DNA of 20,101 nucleotides from Atribacterota bacterium (GTDB lineage Bacteria; Atribacterota; Phoenicimicrobiia; Phoenicimicrobiales; Phoenicimicrobiaceae): the NCBI GenBank assembly GCA_030666935.1, contig DAOUWX010000012.1:1-20101 (forward strand). Direction: 5' to 3'. How positions within the stretch are numbered: the stretch's first letter is position 1; every line of letters begins with the position of its first letter. The notes under the pieces were generated by a model that was not told the DNA's origin, made no database searches, and was given only the letters and a program-made list of their open reading frames with translations. Positions 6,849 through 14,585 of this stretch are shown in pieces. The translations under genes were made by a program, and so were the position numbers.

Positions 6849-7649
6849 ATGTTGGAGAAAATTTTACTTACTTCTCGAATATTTACTAACATTAGAGAAG
6901 CATTAGATTATGCAAAGAAGAATAACTATTATGGTATTGAGCTGTATTTAAATAAAATGAGGTTAATGTTAAATCCTCAAAAGGCAGAAGAATTTTTTAA
7001 TGAATTAAATCAATATCCGGAATTATATTTTTCTTTTCATCTCCCCACGAGTGATGTAGAAATTGGGCATAAAAATAAATTTTATGCTGAAACGTCTCTA
7101 AAATATTTAATGATGTATATTGATTTTTTAAGGCCTTGGTTAACAAAGCAGATGTATAGGCCGATTTTTACTATGCATATTGGGGCAAATTCTATACCCA
7201 TGGAGCTGTTAAATTGGGAAACAAGTAAAGATAATTTAAAAAAAATGGGCCAATACGTTTCCAAAGCAAATGGCTGTTTACATTTAGAAAATCTGAAAAT
7301 GGGCTGGACAGCTGAACCGAAAAAGTTAATAGATTTAGTAAAATATGCAGGAATTAATATAACCTTTGATTCTGGTCATGCCGCATCAAGCCCTTTGGTT
7401 TTGGAAAGAAAACTGTCCATTGTAGAATATATAAATCAATTGAAGCCCTATATCCGCTATATCCATTTATATGCCTATGAAACTTTGGATGAAGGCAGAC
7501 ATATACCTCCTAAAACTTGGGGTGATATTGAAGATATTTGGAGAGGTATAAAATCCATAAAAGAAATTAGAGGAATTACTCTTGAATTAATCACCTTACC
7601 AGAATTGGAATATACTTATAATTTATTAGAAAAATATAACAAGATTTAG
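6849..7649 (+). CDS. TIM-barrel sugar isomerase/epimerase-like protein of unknown substrate
   Basis: This 266-residue protein belongs to the xylose isomerase-like/AP endonuclease 2 TIM-barrel superfamily. Candidate metal ligands are at strand ends: H64 (FSFHLP), H110 (TMHIGAN), E147 (LHLENL), D174 and H177 (TFDSGHA), H206 (YIHLYAY) and E246 (LELITLP). The arrangement partly resembles endonuclease IV, but the context is sugar catabolism and a sugar or inosose isomerase/epimerase is more likely. It is distinct from iolO and not obviously its duplicate. The start ATG has only a weak GGAAG upstream, four bases away. It is flanked by iolO and an ABC importer, so it may act on the imported compound. 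I do not recognise a specific family and propose no reaction. Confidence 0.85.
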   Translation: MLEKILLTSRIFTNIREALDYAKKNNYYGIELYLNKMRLMLNPQKAEEFFNELNQYPELYFSFHLPTSDVEIGHKNKFYAETSLKYLMMYIDFLRPWLTKQMYRPIFTMHIGANSIPMELLNWETSKDNLKKMGQYVSKANGCLHLENLKMGWTAEPKKLIDLVKYAGINITFDSGHAASSPLVLERKLSIVEYINQLKPYIRYIHLYAYETLDEGRHIPPKTWGDIEDIWRGIKSIKEIRGITLELITLPELEYTYNLLEKYNKI

Positions 7650-7692
7650 TAAATAAAAATAAATTGTTTGAAAAATTAGAAAATATACTGAG

Positions 7693-7750
7693 CTCGATTC
7701 ATCGAGATCGAATGATGGCGGATCAAATAAATTTAAGGAGGTGATATCAC
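7693..7750. promoter_or_regulatory. Two palindromes upstream of the ABC importer operon, candidate operators
   Basis: CTCGAT-TC-ATCGAG (7693-7706) is a perfect inverted repeat with a two-base spacer, just after a -10-like TATACT (7684-7689). GTGATATCAC (7741-7750) is a perfect 10-base palindrome, and together with preceding bases it forms AAGGAGGTGAT (7735-7745), an ideal Shine-Dalgarno sequence without a credible start codon after it. Both lie in the leader of the binding-protein gene at 7842. They are reasonable binding sites for a regulator, but I cannot tie them to a named one. Confidence 0.35.
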
Positions 7751-7841
7751 AAATAAAAAAAATTAAAAAATTTTCAGAGAAGCGAAATTAAGACCCGAAT
7801 AGAAAAAGTTAAATTATTTATTAATTAAAGGAGAAAAAATT

Positions 7842-8819
7842 ATGAAAAAGATGAGTTTAATTTTAGTTACTATTTGTCTGGTTTTAATGTTCAGTGGGAA
7901 TGTAATTGCCCAGGAAGGGAATTTAACCGTATGGGTAGCAGCTTCTCCCGCAGAAGGGGAAAATTTAATTCAGGCATTTAGTAAACACTATCCGAATATT
8001 GAAGTTGATATGATTAGGGCAGGTTCTGGAGAACTACTAACTCGATTAATGGCTGAACAACCAAATCCTAAAGGAGATATAATTTTAGGAATTGCTAAGG
8101 AAGCCTTTGAAGGTAATTACGATTATTTTGTACCATATAAGAGTAAGAATGATAGTGCCATTCCTAAAGATTTAAAAGATACTGCGGAAATTCCTAAATA
8201 TTATGGTTATTCCATGCCTTTGCAGGCTTTTATGATTAATACTACTGTACTTGCTCCCGAAGATTATCCTAAAAGTTGGAAAGATTTAGCTCTTCCTAAA
8301 TATAAAGGAAAAATTATATTGGCCAATCCTGCTCTATCTGGGTCAGCTTATTCTCAAGTTTTCCAGATGCATGAACTGTATGGATTTGATTTCATCAAAG
8401 AAGTTGTTCCTAATGTGGTATTTGTTACTTCTTCAAGTATGGTTCCTGAATCCGTTGCTCGAGCGGAATATGCTATAGGTATTACTGGTGAATATAATAT
8501 TGCCAAACATATCGATGCTGGTACTCCGGTTATAGCTATTTATCCTGAGGAGGGAACGGGTGCGCGATTCGATGCTTCAGGAATTATTAAAAATGGACCA
8601 AATTTAGAAAATGCTAAACTGTTTATGGATTTTTTAACTACCAAAGAAGCTTATGAGATAGTATTAAATACTAAATCTCGGAGGACTGTACATCCGGAAG
8701 TTCCGGCTCCCGGTGCATTACCTCCATTAAATGAAATTCCTTTAATGAAATATGATGCAGTAAAAGCCGCAGAAATGAGAGAAGAATTATCTCTTAAAGT
8801 GTCAGATTTAATCCAATAA
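7842..8819 (+). CDS. ABC transporter substrate-binding protein, ferric iron/AfuA-like family
   Basis: This 325-residue protein has a signal peptide (MKKMSLILV, hydrophobic core to about residue 18, likely signal peptidase I cleavage after A23 in NVIAQEG) and no lipobox cysteine. The mature part starts with LTVWVAASPAEGENLIQAF and has the two-lobe layout of FbpA/IdiA/AfuA-type binding proteins. Relatives bind ferric iron, 2-aminoethylphosphonate or sugar phosphates (AfuA). I do not see the paired tyrosines expected of a classic ferric FbpA near the C-terminus. The sugar context favours an organic acid or phosphorylated sugar, but this is inference. The RBS AAAGGAG is strong. It is followed by two stem-loops and then the ATPase and permease genes, a common layout giving excess binding protein. 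Confidence 0.88.
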   Translation: MKKMSLILVTICLVLMFSGNVIAQEGNLTVWVAASPAEGENLIQAFSKHYPNIEVDMIRAGSGELLTRLMAEQPNPKGDIILGIAKEAFEGNYDYFVPYKSKNDSAIPKDLKDTAEIPKYYGYSMPLQAFMINTTVLAPEDYPKSWKDLALPKYKGKIILANPALSGSAYSQVFQMHELYGFDFIKEVVPNVVFVTSSSMVPESVARAEYAIGITGEYNIAKHIDAGTPVIAIYPEEGTGARFDASGIIKNGPNLENAKLFMDFLTTKEAYEIVLNTKSRRTVHPEVPAPGALPPLNEIPLMKYDAVKAAEMREELSLKVSDLIQ

Positions 8820-8852
8820 AGGGTAGCAATTAAAAAACAATATAAAGAAGTT

Positions 8853-8891
8853 AGCTCGGTTTTGCAAGATTCACTCTTGTAAGACCGAGCT
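8853..8891 (+). terminator. Strong stem-loop after the binding-protein gene
   Basis: A 17-base stem, 8853-8869 against 8875-8891, pairs at 15 Watson-Crick positions plus two G-T pairs around the loop TTCAC. It lies 34 bases after the stop codon and is followed by a pyrimidine-rich TTCTATTTCCC rather than a pure T-run. It may be a partial terminator or an RNA-stabilising hairpin that raises binding-protein over permease expression. Confidence 0.65.
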
Positions 8892-8932
8892 TCTATTTCC
8901 CTGTTCCCTTTCTTTCTCTTCATACAATGAAC

Positions 8933-8971
8933 GATACTAATTGCAAAAAGTTAGTGCAAACTTTTAGTATC
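8933..8971 (+). terminator. Second stem-loop between binding protein and ATPase genes
   Basis: The outer arms GATACTAA (8933-8940) and TTAGTATC (8964-8971) are exact complements. Inside, AAAAGTT (8946-8952) pairs with AACTTTT (8959-8965), leaving a bulge on the left arm because the two pairings share two bases. TTTCTTTGTCTTC follows. It may act with the hairpin at 8853 as a tandem terminator or processing site. Confidence 0.45.
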
Positions 8972-9112
8972 TTTCTTTGTCTTCACACGATACACAATAC
9001 GAATAATTACTGGCACTAAATTATAATATATAATATAATTAATAATCAATAAATTTATCATTTAGAGAATTTTAATCTCAAAAAATTATTAATAATAAGG
9101 GGAAAAATTACG

Positions 9113-10234
9113 GTGTGTCCTAATATAATATATAAAGATGTGATAAAAAAATTTGAAGGAAAAGAAACGGTTGAAGCCTTAAAAGGGGTATCTTTTGAAA
9201 TAGAAAAAGGGGAATTATTCTGTTTATTAGGACCGAGTGGATGTGGTAAAACCACACTTCTTCGAATTAGTGCAGGGTTAGAAAGCTTAACCACCGGGCA
9301 GATTTTTTATGGAAAAAAGGATATAACTACCATACCGCCTTTTCGGCGAAATATTGGAATGGTATTCCAAAGCTTTGCTCTTTACCCTCATATGAGTGTT
9401 TTTGAAAATGTTGCCTATGGCCTTCGAGTACGAAAAGAACCGGAAGGTACTGTAAAAAAGAAAGTTACAGAGATCATGGAGCTAGTTGGACTACCGGATG
9501 TTTTAAGGCGAAATCCCAGCCCCACAGCTTTATCCGGAGGACAACAACAAAGGATTGCTATTGCCCGAGCGTTAGTTTATGACCCGGAGATTTTATTATT
9601 GGATGAACCGTTAGCCAGCCTAGATGCAAAATTGAGACGTTATATGCGGGCAGAGATTCGTAGGATTCAGAAAACTACAAATATAACTACCATATATGTT
9701 ACTCATGATCAAGAAGAAGCTATGGCCATTGGAGACCGTTTAGCAATAATGAATAATGGGTTAGTAGAGCAGATGGGAACTTCTGATCAAATATATCATT
9801 ATCCTGATAATATGTTTGTAGCCAATTTTATAGGTAAGATGAACTTCTTCCCGGGAACGATTCAGGAGGTTAAAGAAAATCATTGTAAGATCCAACTGGA
9901 ACATAATCAAAAGATTTTAGATATGTTTTATGAAGTGGATCAAAAAAGAAAACAAGAAATGAATAAAGGTAAAAAAATTATTTTGGGCTCTCGACCAGAA
10001 AAATTAACTATAAGCGCTGATTTGGAAGAAGGTTTACTTCCAGGACGAATTCGAATAATACAAAATTTAGGGAAAGTGACTCGCTACGAAATTGCTCCTC
10101 TTTGGGATTCTGAAAATAAGTTAATAGAAGTTGATATGGAAGGAAAATTGCCAGGAGTAAGAGAAGGAGACACAGTATATATCAATTTTGATAGAAAAAA
10201 TACACTTTTGTTTTCTGGAAAGAAGGCAATATAG
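9113..10234 (+). CDS. ABC transporter ATPase, FbpC/PotA-like
   Basis: This cytoplasmic 373-residue ATPase energises the importer encoded by the genes on both sides. It has Walker A GPSGCGKT (40-47), the Q-loop FQSF (Q86), signature LSGGQQQR (140-147), Walker B LLLDEP (161-166), D-loop SLD and switch H198 (VTHDQEEAM), then a C-terminal TOBE-like region from about residue 235. The start is GTG 9113, about eight bases after AAGGGGAAA. I see no ATG that fits the family N-terminus better. The stop codon directly abuts the permease ATG, implying translational coupling. The C-terminal part carries no iron-specific feature that I can see. The family is certain, the substrate unknown. Confidence 0.93.
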   Translation: MCPNIIYKDVIKKFEGKETVEALKGVSFEIEKGELFCLLGPSGCGKTTLLRISAGLESLTTGQIFYGKKDITTIPPFRRNIGMVFQSFALYPHMSVFENVAYGLRVRKEPEGTVKKKVTEIMELVGLPDVLRRNPSPTALSGGQQQRIAIARALVYDPEILLLDEPLASLDAKLRRYMRAEIRRIQKTTNITTIYVTHDQEEAMAIGDRLAIMNNGLVEQMGTSDQIYHYPDNMFVANFIGKMNFFPGTIQEVKENHCKIQLEHNQKILDMFYEVDQKRKQEMNKGKKIILGSRPEKLTISADLEEGLLPGRIRIIQNLGKVTRYEIAPLWDSENKLIEVDMEGKLPGVREGDTVYINFDRKNTLLFSGKKAI

Positions 10235-11950
10235 ATGGGCGTTATTAGTAATCTCAAGGAATTTATATTAGAACAATCTAAAAAAGATTATACTCCCTAT
10301 TTAATTTTAAGTGTACCCTTACTTTTTTTAGTTATATTTCTTGTATGGCCTCTAGGAATGAGCATTGGAAAGGCTTTTGTGTTAAGGGGTAATGAATTAA
10401 TTTTTAATAATTTTACCTTTGCTAATTTTCAACGATTTTTTACTTCCTCGATGTATCAGAGAAGCTTGCGCAATTCTTTTGTAATTAGTTTTTCTGTAGT
10501 TTTTTTTACTTTACTTATAGGGGTTCCTATGGGATATTTTGTAGCCAGAGTAGAGATGCCCTTTAAAAAATTGATTTTATCATTAGGAATTTTACCCATT
10601 ATCACCCCGGCTTTTGTAGGTGCTTTTTCCTGGGTCATATTATTAGGAAAACAAGGAGTAGTTCGCTATATGGTGAATAGGGTTTTAGGAGTAGTGGGAC
10701 TATCATTACCACCTATATATGGTCTTTTTGGAATAATCTTTACCATGACCCTTACCTATTTACCATTTGTTTTTTTGCTAAGTCATGGTGCATTTAAATC
10801 AGCTAATCCTTTATTGGAAGAAAGTGCGATGATAATGGGAGCAAGCCAGAGCAGAATACTTCGAACCATCACTATGCCGCTGATTCTTCCTAGTTTGGGA
10901 GCAGCATCTATATTGGTATTTATTCGGGCTATAGGAAATTTTGGTATACCGGCAGTACTTGGTGGGCAGCAATATGTTTTACCGACTTTAATTTATTTTA
11001 GGGTAAATGGGTTTTGGGACTTAAATGGGGCATCAGCAATTGCTATCCTTAGTGTTATCATTGTGGTTATAGCCTTGACTATTCAAAAAAAGGTAATTAG
11101 CGCCAGGGAATATGAGACTATTAGTACTGCCAGTTCAGAACATAAATTACATAGACATCCTTTTATAAAAGCTATTGCTATAATATATTGTAGTTTGGTT
11201 TTACTTATTTCCTTAGCCCCTCAAATAACTATTATTACTATGTCTTTTTTCAGGCAATGGATAGGTTTTTTACCGGCAGGATTTACTTTGGAAAATTATA
11301 AAATTATCCCCCAAATTGCTTCCAAGGCCATTAGAAACTCTCTATTTTTAGCTACATCTGCATCCTTATTAACCGCTCTGATAGGAACTTTAGTTGCTTA
11401 TATTACTGAACGACGCCGACCTAAAGGAGCAATGTTGATAGATTTTACAGTGATGACTCCGTTTGTTTTACCAGGTATTGTTGTTTCTGTTGCCTTATTA
11501 TCTGCCTTTTCTTCCGGACCTATTAATATATCCGGGACTTTCTTGATTCTGATGATTTCCTTTGTAGTTAGGAGGACTCCTTATGTCTTTCGTTCAGTTG
11601 CTGCAAGTTTAACTCAGCTCGATGAGGCTTTAGAGGAATCTTCAACCATAAGCGGCGCCAGTTGGTATTACACCTTTCGCAAGGTTACTTTTCCTTTAAT
11701 ATTACCGGGGATTATTGCCGGATCAATCTTAACATTTGCTACTTTATTACAGGAATTAAGCACCAGTATATTATTGTATTCTGCAAAGACCCAAACTTTA
11801 CCTATACAGATTTATAATGCAGTAGCTGATGGTAATTTTGGAGTAGCCAGTTCTCTTTCTGTTTTGTTATTAGTGACTGTTTTTATAGCAGTATACCTGA
11901 TGAATTTGTTTGTGGGAGAAGCAGCCTCTTCCGGCTTTAAACTGGGCTAA
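10235..11950 (+). CDS. ABC transporter permease, fused double-domain FbpB/AfuB type
   Basis: A 571-residue membrane protein with about twelve hydrophobic segments, made of two permease domains fused head to tail. Each half has a cytoplasmic EAA loop contacting the ATPase: residues about 195-215 (EESAMIMGASQSRILRTITM) and 467-490 (EESSTISGASWYYTFRKVTF). The joining region (about 283-312) is charged and hydrophilic. The fusion is normal for ferric, phosphonate and hexose-phosphate importers of the FbpB/AfuB group and unlike the split permeases of most sugar importers. The ATG follows the ATPase stop with no gap. A NagB-type gene starts 77 bases downstream and may share the transcript. Confidence 0.93.
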   Translation: MGVISNLKEFILEQSKKDYTPYLILSVPLLFLVIFLVWPLGMSIGKAFVLRGNELIFNNFTFANFQRFFTSSMYQRSLRNSFVISFSVVFFTLLIGVPMGYFVARVEMPFKKLILSLGILPIITPAFVGAFSWVILLGKQGVVRYMVNRVLGVVGLSLPPIYGLFGIIFTMTLTYLPFVFLLSHGAFKSANPLLEESAMIMGASQSRILRTITMPLILPSLGAASILVFIRAIGNFGIPAVLGGQQYVLPTLIYFRVNGFWDLNGASAIAILSVIIVVIALTIQKKVISAREYETISTASSEHKLHRHPFIKAIAIIYCSLVLLISLAPQITIITMSFFRQWIGFLPAGFTLENYKIIPQIASKAIRNSLFLATSASLLTALIGTLVAYITERRRPKGAMLIDFTVMTPFVLPGIVVSVALLSAFSSGPINISGTFLILMISFVVRRTPYVFRSVAASLTQLDEALEESSTISGASWYYTFRKVTFPLILPGIIAGSILTFATLLQELSTSILLYSAKTQTLPIQIYNAVADGNFGVASSLSVLLLVTVFIAVYLMNLFVGEAASSGFKLG

Positions 11951-12027
11951 TATTTTTCTTGTTTTTTCTTGTGTAGGGATTTGATTTATCAAACCCGCCA
12001 TGAAAAAAGGAGGTTTAACCAAAACAT

Positions 12028-12789
12028 ATGAAAATTAATATTTATTCCAATAAAAAAGAAACCAGCAAAGAAGCTGCCTTACAAGCCGCTTCAATATTAA
12101 AAAAGACAATTCGTCAAAAAGGTACTGCTACCTTTGTAATAGCTACCGGTGTTTCCCAGCTGGACTTTATCGAACATTTAATTGCTGAAGGTAATGTTGA
12201 TTGGAGCAAAACTAGGATGTTTCATCTTGATGAATACATCGGTCTTCTCGAAAGTCACCCAGCGAGTTTCAGAAAGTATTTAAAGGAAAAATTTATTTCG
12301 AAAGCAGGTGGAATTAAAAAAGTTAATCTTATTAATGGGGATGTAAATGATCCCCAAAAAGAGTGTAATCGTCTCAATAAAATTTTACAAAATGAAATTG
12401 TGGACATAGCATTTGTGGGGATAGGGGAAAATGGACATCTAGCCTTTAATGATCCCCCAGCCAATTTTGAAATTGAAGATCCTTTCATCATTGTAAATCT
12501 TGATAACCAATGTCGAAAACAGCAGGTAGGGGAAGGCTGGTTTAATTCCTTTGAAGAAGTTCCTCGACAAGCTATTTCTATGTCTATTAAACAAATTATG
12601 AAATCGAAAAATATTATCTGTATAATACCTGGCAAAAGAAAAGCCCAAGCAGTAAAGGACTGCTTCGGAACAGATAAGATTTCACCTCTATATCCTTCTT
12701 CAATATTAAAAAAACATAAAAATTGTTTTGTCTTTCTTGATTTTGATTCAGCTAAGTATTTATCTAAAATATCTTTAGACAAAATTTGA
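12028..12789 (+). CDS. nagB: Glucosamine-6-phosphate deaminase-like protein (NagB family)
   Basis: NagB-family enzymes convert glucosamine 6-phosphate to fructose 6-phosphate and ammonia. The 253-residue protein has the family motifs: the phosphate-loop region VIATGVSQ, MFHLDEYIGL with D68, HPASFRKYL, and GIGENGHLAFNDPP with H137. Compared with E. coli NagB (D141, H143, E148), the equivalent residues appear to be N135, H137 and D142. N at the first site is common in Gram-positive enzymes. The E-to-D change together with CRKQQVGEGWF marks a divergent subgroup of unproven substrate. AAGGAGGT lies 13 bases before the ATG, slightly long. It follows the importer permease by 77 bases, suggesting that an amino-sugar phosphate or related compound is imported. 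A 6-phosphogluconolactonase is less likely because of the DEYIGL motif. Confidence 0.85.
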   Translation: MKINIYSNKKETSKEAALQAASILKKTIRQKGTATFVIATGVSQLDFIEHLIAEGNVDWSKTRMFHLDEYIGLLESHPASFRKYLKEKFISKAGGIKKVNLINGDVNDPQKECNRLNKILQNEIVDIAFVGIGENGHLAFNDPPANFEIEDPFIIVNLDNQCRKQQVGEGWFNSFEEVPRQAISMSIKQIMKSKNIICIIPGKRKAQAVKDCFGTDKISPLYPSSILKKHKNCFVFLDFDSAKYLSKISLDKI

Positions 12790-13127
12790 TCTTATTAAAG
12801 CGATTATATTTTTTTAGATAAAAATTAATTAGATATTTATCTATTTTTAATATACGAGTTGTGCTAAATAATGAAGGATTTTTTATTTACTACTTCGAAG
12901 AGGAGAATGCTCTTGTAAGTCTGGTGATAACCACAAAAGGCAAAATCAACAGAATATTAGCAAAAAAGAGGTGTAAGAATAAATTATTAATTGCTTAGGA
13001 CATTTTACTTGCACATATTAAAATGTAGTATAAAACTTAATTTAAAAATCTAGAAAAGATTAGATGATTATTTAATTGAGGAGAATCTAAGTTTAATAAT
13101 ATGGAAAAATGAAATGAGGACTTAATT
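12790..13127. other. 338-base intergenic region, no feature identified
   Basis: AT-rich DNA between nagB and uxaC. I found no open frame with a ribosome binding site, no tRNA, no riboswitch-like conserved core and no strong hairpin. TTGCAC (13009) and TATAAA (13029) occur but are only 14 bases apart, too close for a normal promoter. The uxaC RBS (ATGAGGAC) is at its end. The size suggests that a promoter for the uronate genes lies here, but I cannot place it. Confidence 0.5.
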
Positions 13128-14585
13128 ATGATTGATAAAGATAATTTTTTAGGTAAAAATTGGTTATTAGATACAAATGAAGGAATAAAATTATACCATG
13201 ATGTTGCAATTCTATCAAGAAAAGAAGTGGGGATTATTGATACTCACACACATCATAATTTAAGACAGGTTGTAGAAAATAAGCCTTTTCCTAATATTTG
13301 GAGGGCTGAAGTTATTGAAACGAGGGAAGAATATAAAAATTGTGATCATTATATTATTCAATTGGCAGCAAAGTTCCCCGGTTTTTCACAAGCTTTAGCC
13401 AGAGATCCTCAAATTTCAGATTATGATAAATGGACGGCTTTATGCAAAGTTTTTCCCTGTCTTGAAGGGAATCATGTCCATCAATGGATGCATTTAGACT
13501 TGAGAAGAATGTTTGGTATCAAGGAATTATTGAGTGCAGAGACCGCAGATAGAGTATGGGAAAAAGCGAATGACCGCTTAAAACAAAAGGACATGTTACC
13601 ACAGGCAATTCTTAAAAGGAATAGAGCAAAAATAATTTTTACAACTGATGATCCAGCAGATGATTTGTATTACCATAAAATAGGGAATAATATAAACGGC
13701 ATTACTTTTTTACCTACTTTTAGACCGGATGCTTATTGTAATATCTTTGATGATAAGTGGAAATCGAACATTGAAAGAATTTGCGAATTAACTGAGCAAG
13801 ATACAACTCTTAGAGGTCTGATTAAAGCTTTAAGGATAAGACACGCTTATTTTGCTAAAAGGGGAGCAAAGGCAAGTGATCATGGTTTGCTGGAACCTTA
13901 TGGTTTAAAAATTAGTCAAAAAAGAGCAGAAGAAATTTTCCATCAAGCCTATGATAAAGAAGAAAAATACGGTCTTAGATCTATTGAAACCAAAGAATTT
14001 ATCTCTTATATGATGCATCAATTCTGTGAAATGAATCAAGAAAAAAGAATGGTTACTCAAATACATTATGGAGCGGTCAGAAATGCTAATGAATATCTAT
14101 TTAAAAAATGGGGGATAGATGTTGGAGGTGATATTTCAGCAGAAAATGTCAATATTGTTGAGAACGTATTACCACTATTATCAAGATTTTTTAGTGGAGA
14201 GAGTGAGAAGCAAGGCCATTTAATTTTGTATCCTATGAACCAAATATTTGCTCATACAAATATAATGCTGGAGAGGGCATTCTCTCATGTCCATTCTGGT
14301 TTTCCTTGGTGGCATAATGATAGTCCTTACATAATGGAACAATATCTGCTTCATACTGCTGGGTCTTCTCTTCTTACTTCAAGTGGAGGTCCGGTATGTG
14401 ATGGAAGGAAAATTTTATCAGAGGGAAGTAGGTTCGAAGTCTTTGACAGAATAATATGTAAAGCGGTAGGGAATCTTGTTTCGAACGGGCAAATAACCTA
14501 TAATGGTGGAGTGAGAATGTTAAAAGCTTTGATGTATGAAAATCAAATGAGGTTATTTAATTTAAAAGGAGAGTTTAATGAATAA
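13128..14585 (+). CDS. uxaC: Uronate isomerase (glucuronate/galacturonate isomerase)
   Basis: UxaC interconverts D-glucuronate with D-fructuronate and D-galacturonate with D-tagaturonate in the cytoplasm. The 485-residue protein belongs to the amidohydrolase-fold uronate isomerases, with the metal-site HxH in IDTHTHHNL (H40, H42), the TTDDPADDLYYH segment, TFRPDAYC, the QIHYGAVRNAN segment and the C-terminal PWWHNDSPYIMEQYL. The length is slightly above the usual 450-470. It overlaps uxaE by eight bases (ATGAATAA), so the two are translationally coupled. Their products act on the same keto-uronates. In T. maritima the matching genes are unlinked, as I recall. The RBS GAGG is modest. Other members of this family act on related sugar acids, but the coupling to uxaE makes uronates likely. 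Confidence 0.9.
   Translation: MIDKDNFLGKNWLLDTNEGIKLYHDVAILSRKEVGIIDTHTHHNLRQVVENKPFPNIWRAEVIETREEYKNCDHYIIQLAAKFPGFSQALARDPQISDYDKWTALCKVFPCLEGNHVHQWMHLDLRRMFGIKELLSAETADRVWEKANDRLKQKDMLPQAILKRNRAKIIFTTDDPADDLYYHKIGNNINGITFLPTFRPDAYCNIFDDKWKSNIERICELTEQDTTLRGLIKALRIRHAYFAKRGAKASDHGLLEPYGLKISQKRAEEIFHQAYDKEEKYGLRSIETKEFISYMMHQFCEMNQEKRMVTQIHYGAVRNANEYLFKKWGIDVGGDISAENVNIVENVLPLLSRFFSGESEKQGHLILYPMNQIFAHTNIMLERAFSHVHSGFPWWHNDSPYIMEQYLLHTAGSSLLTSSGGPVCDGRKILSEGSRFEVFDRIICKAVGNLVSNGQITYNGGVRMLKALMYENQMRLFNLKGEFNE

Noticed and set aside
7664..7689. Promoter TTGTTT/TTGAAA with TATACT before the binding-protein gene
   Set aside because: Spacers of 14 and 10 bases are too short. The -10-like element alone is weak evidence.
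11975..12000. Possible terminator after the permease (GGGATTTGA ... TCAAACCC)
   Set aside because: The stem needs a bulged base, is AT-rich and lacks a following T-run. The T-rich stretch lies before it.
12255..12782. Long open frame on the minus strand opposite nagB
   Set aside because: It is antisense to a well-conserved NagB-family gene, has no recognisable domain and no ribosome binding site that I could see.
13009..13034. Promoter TTGCAC ... TATAAA before uxaC
   Set aside because: The spacer is 14 bases, too short for a normal sigma-A promoter.
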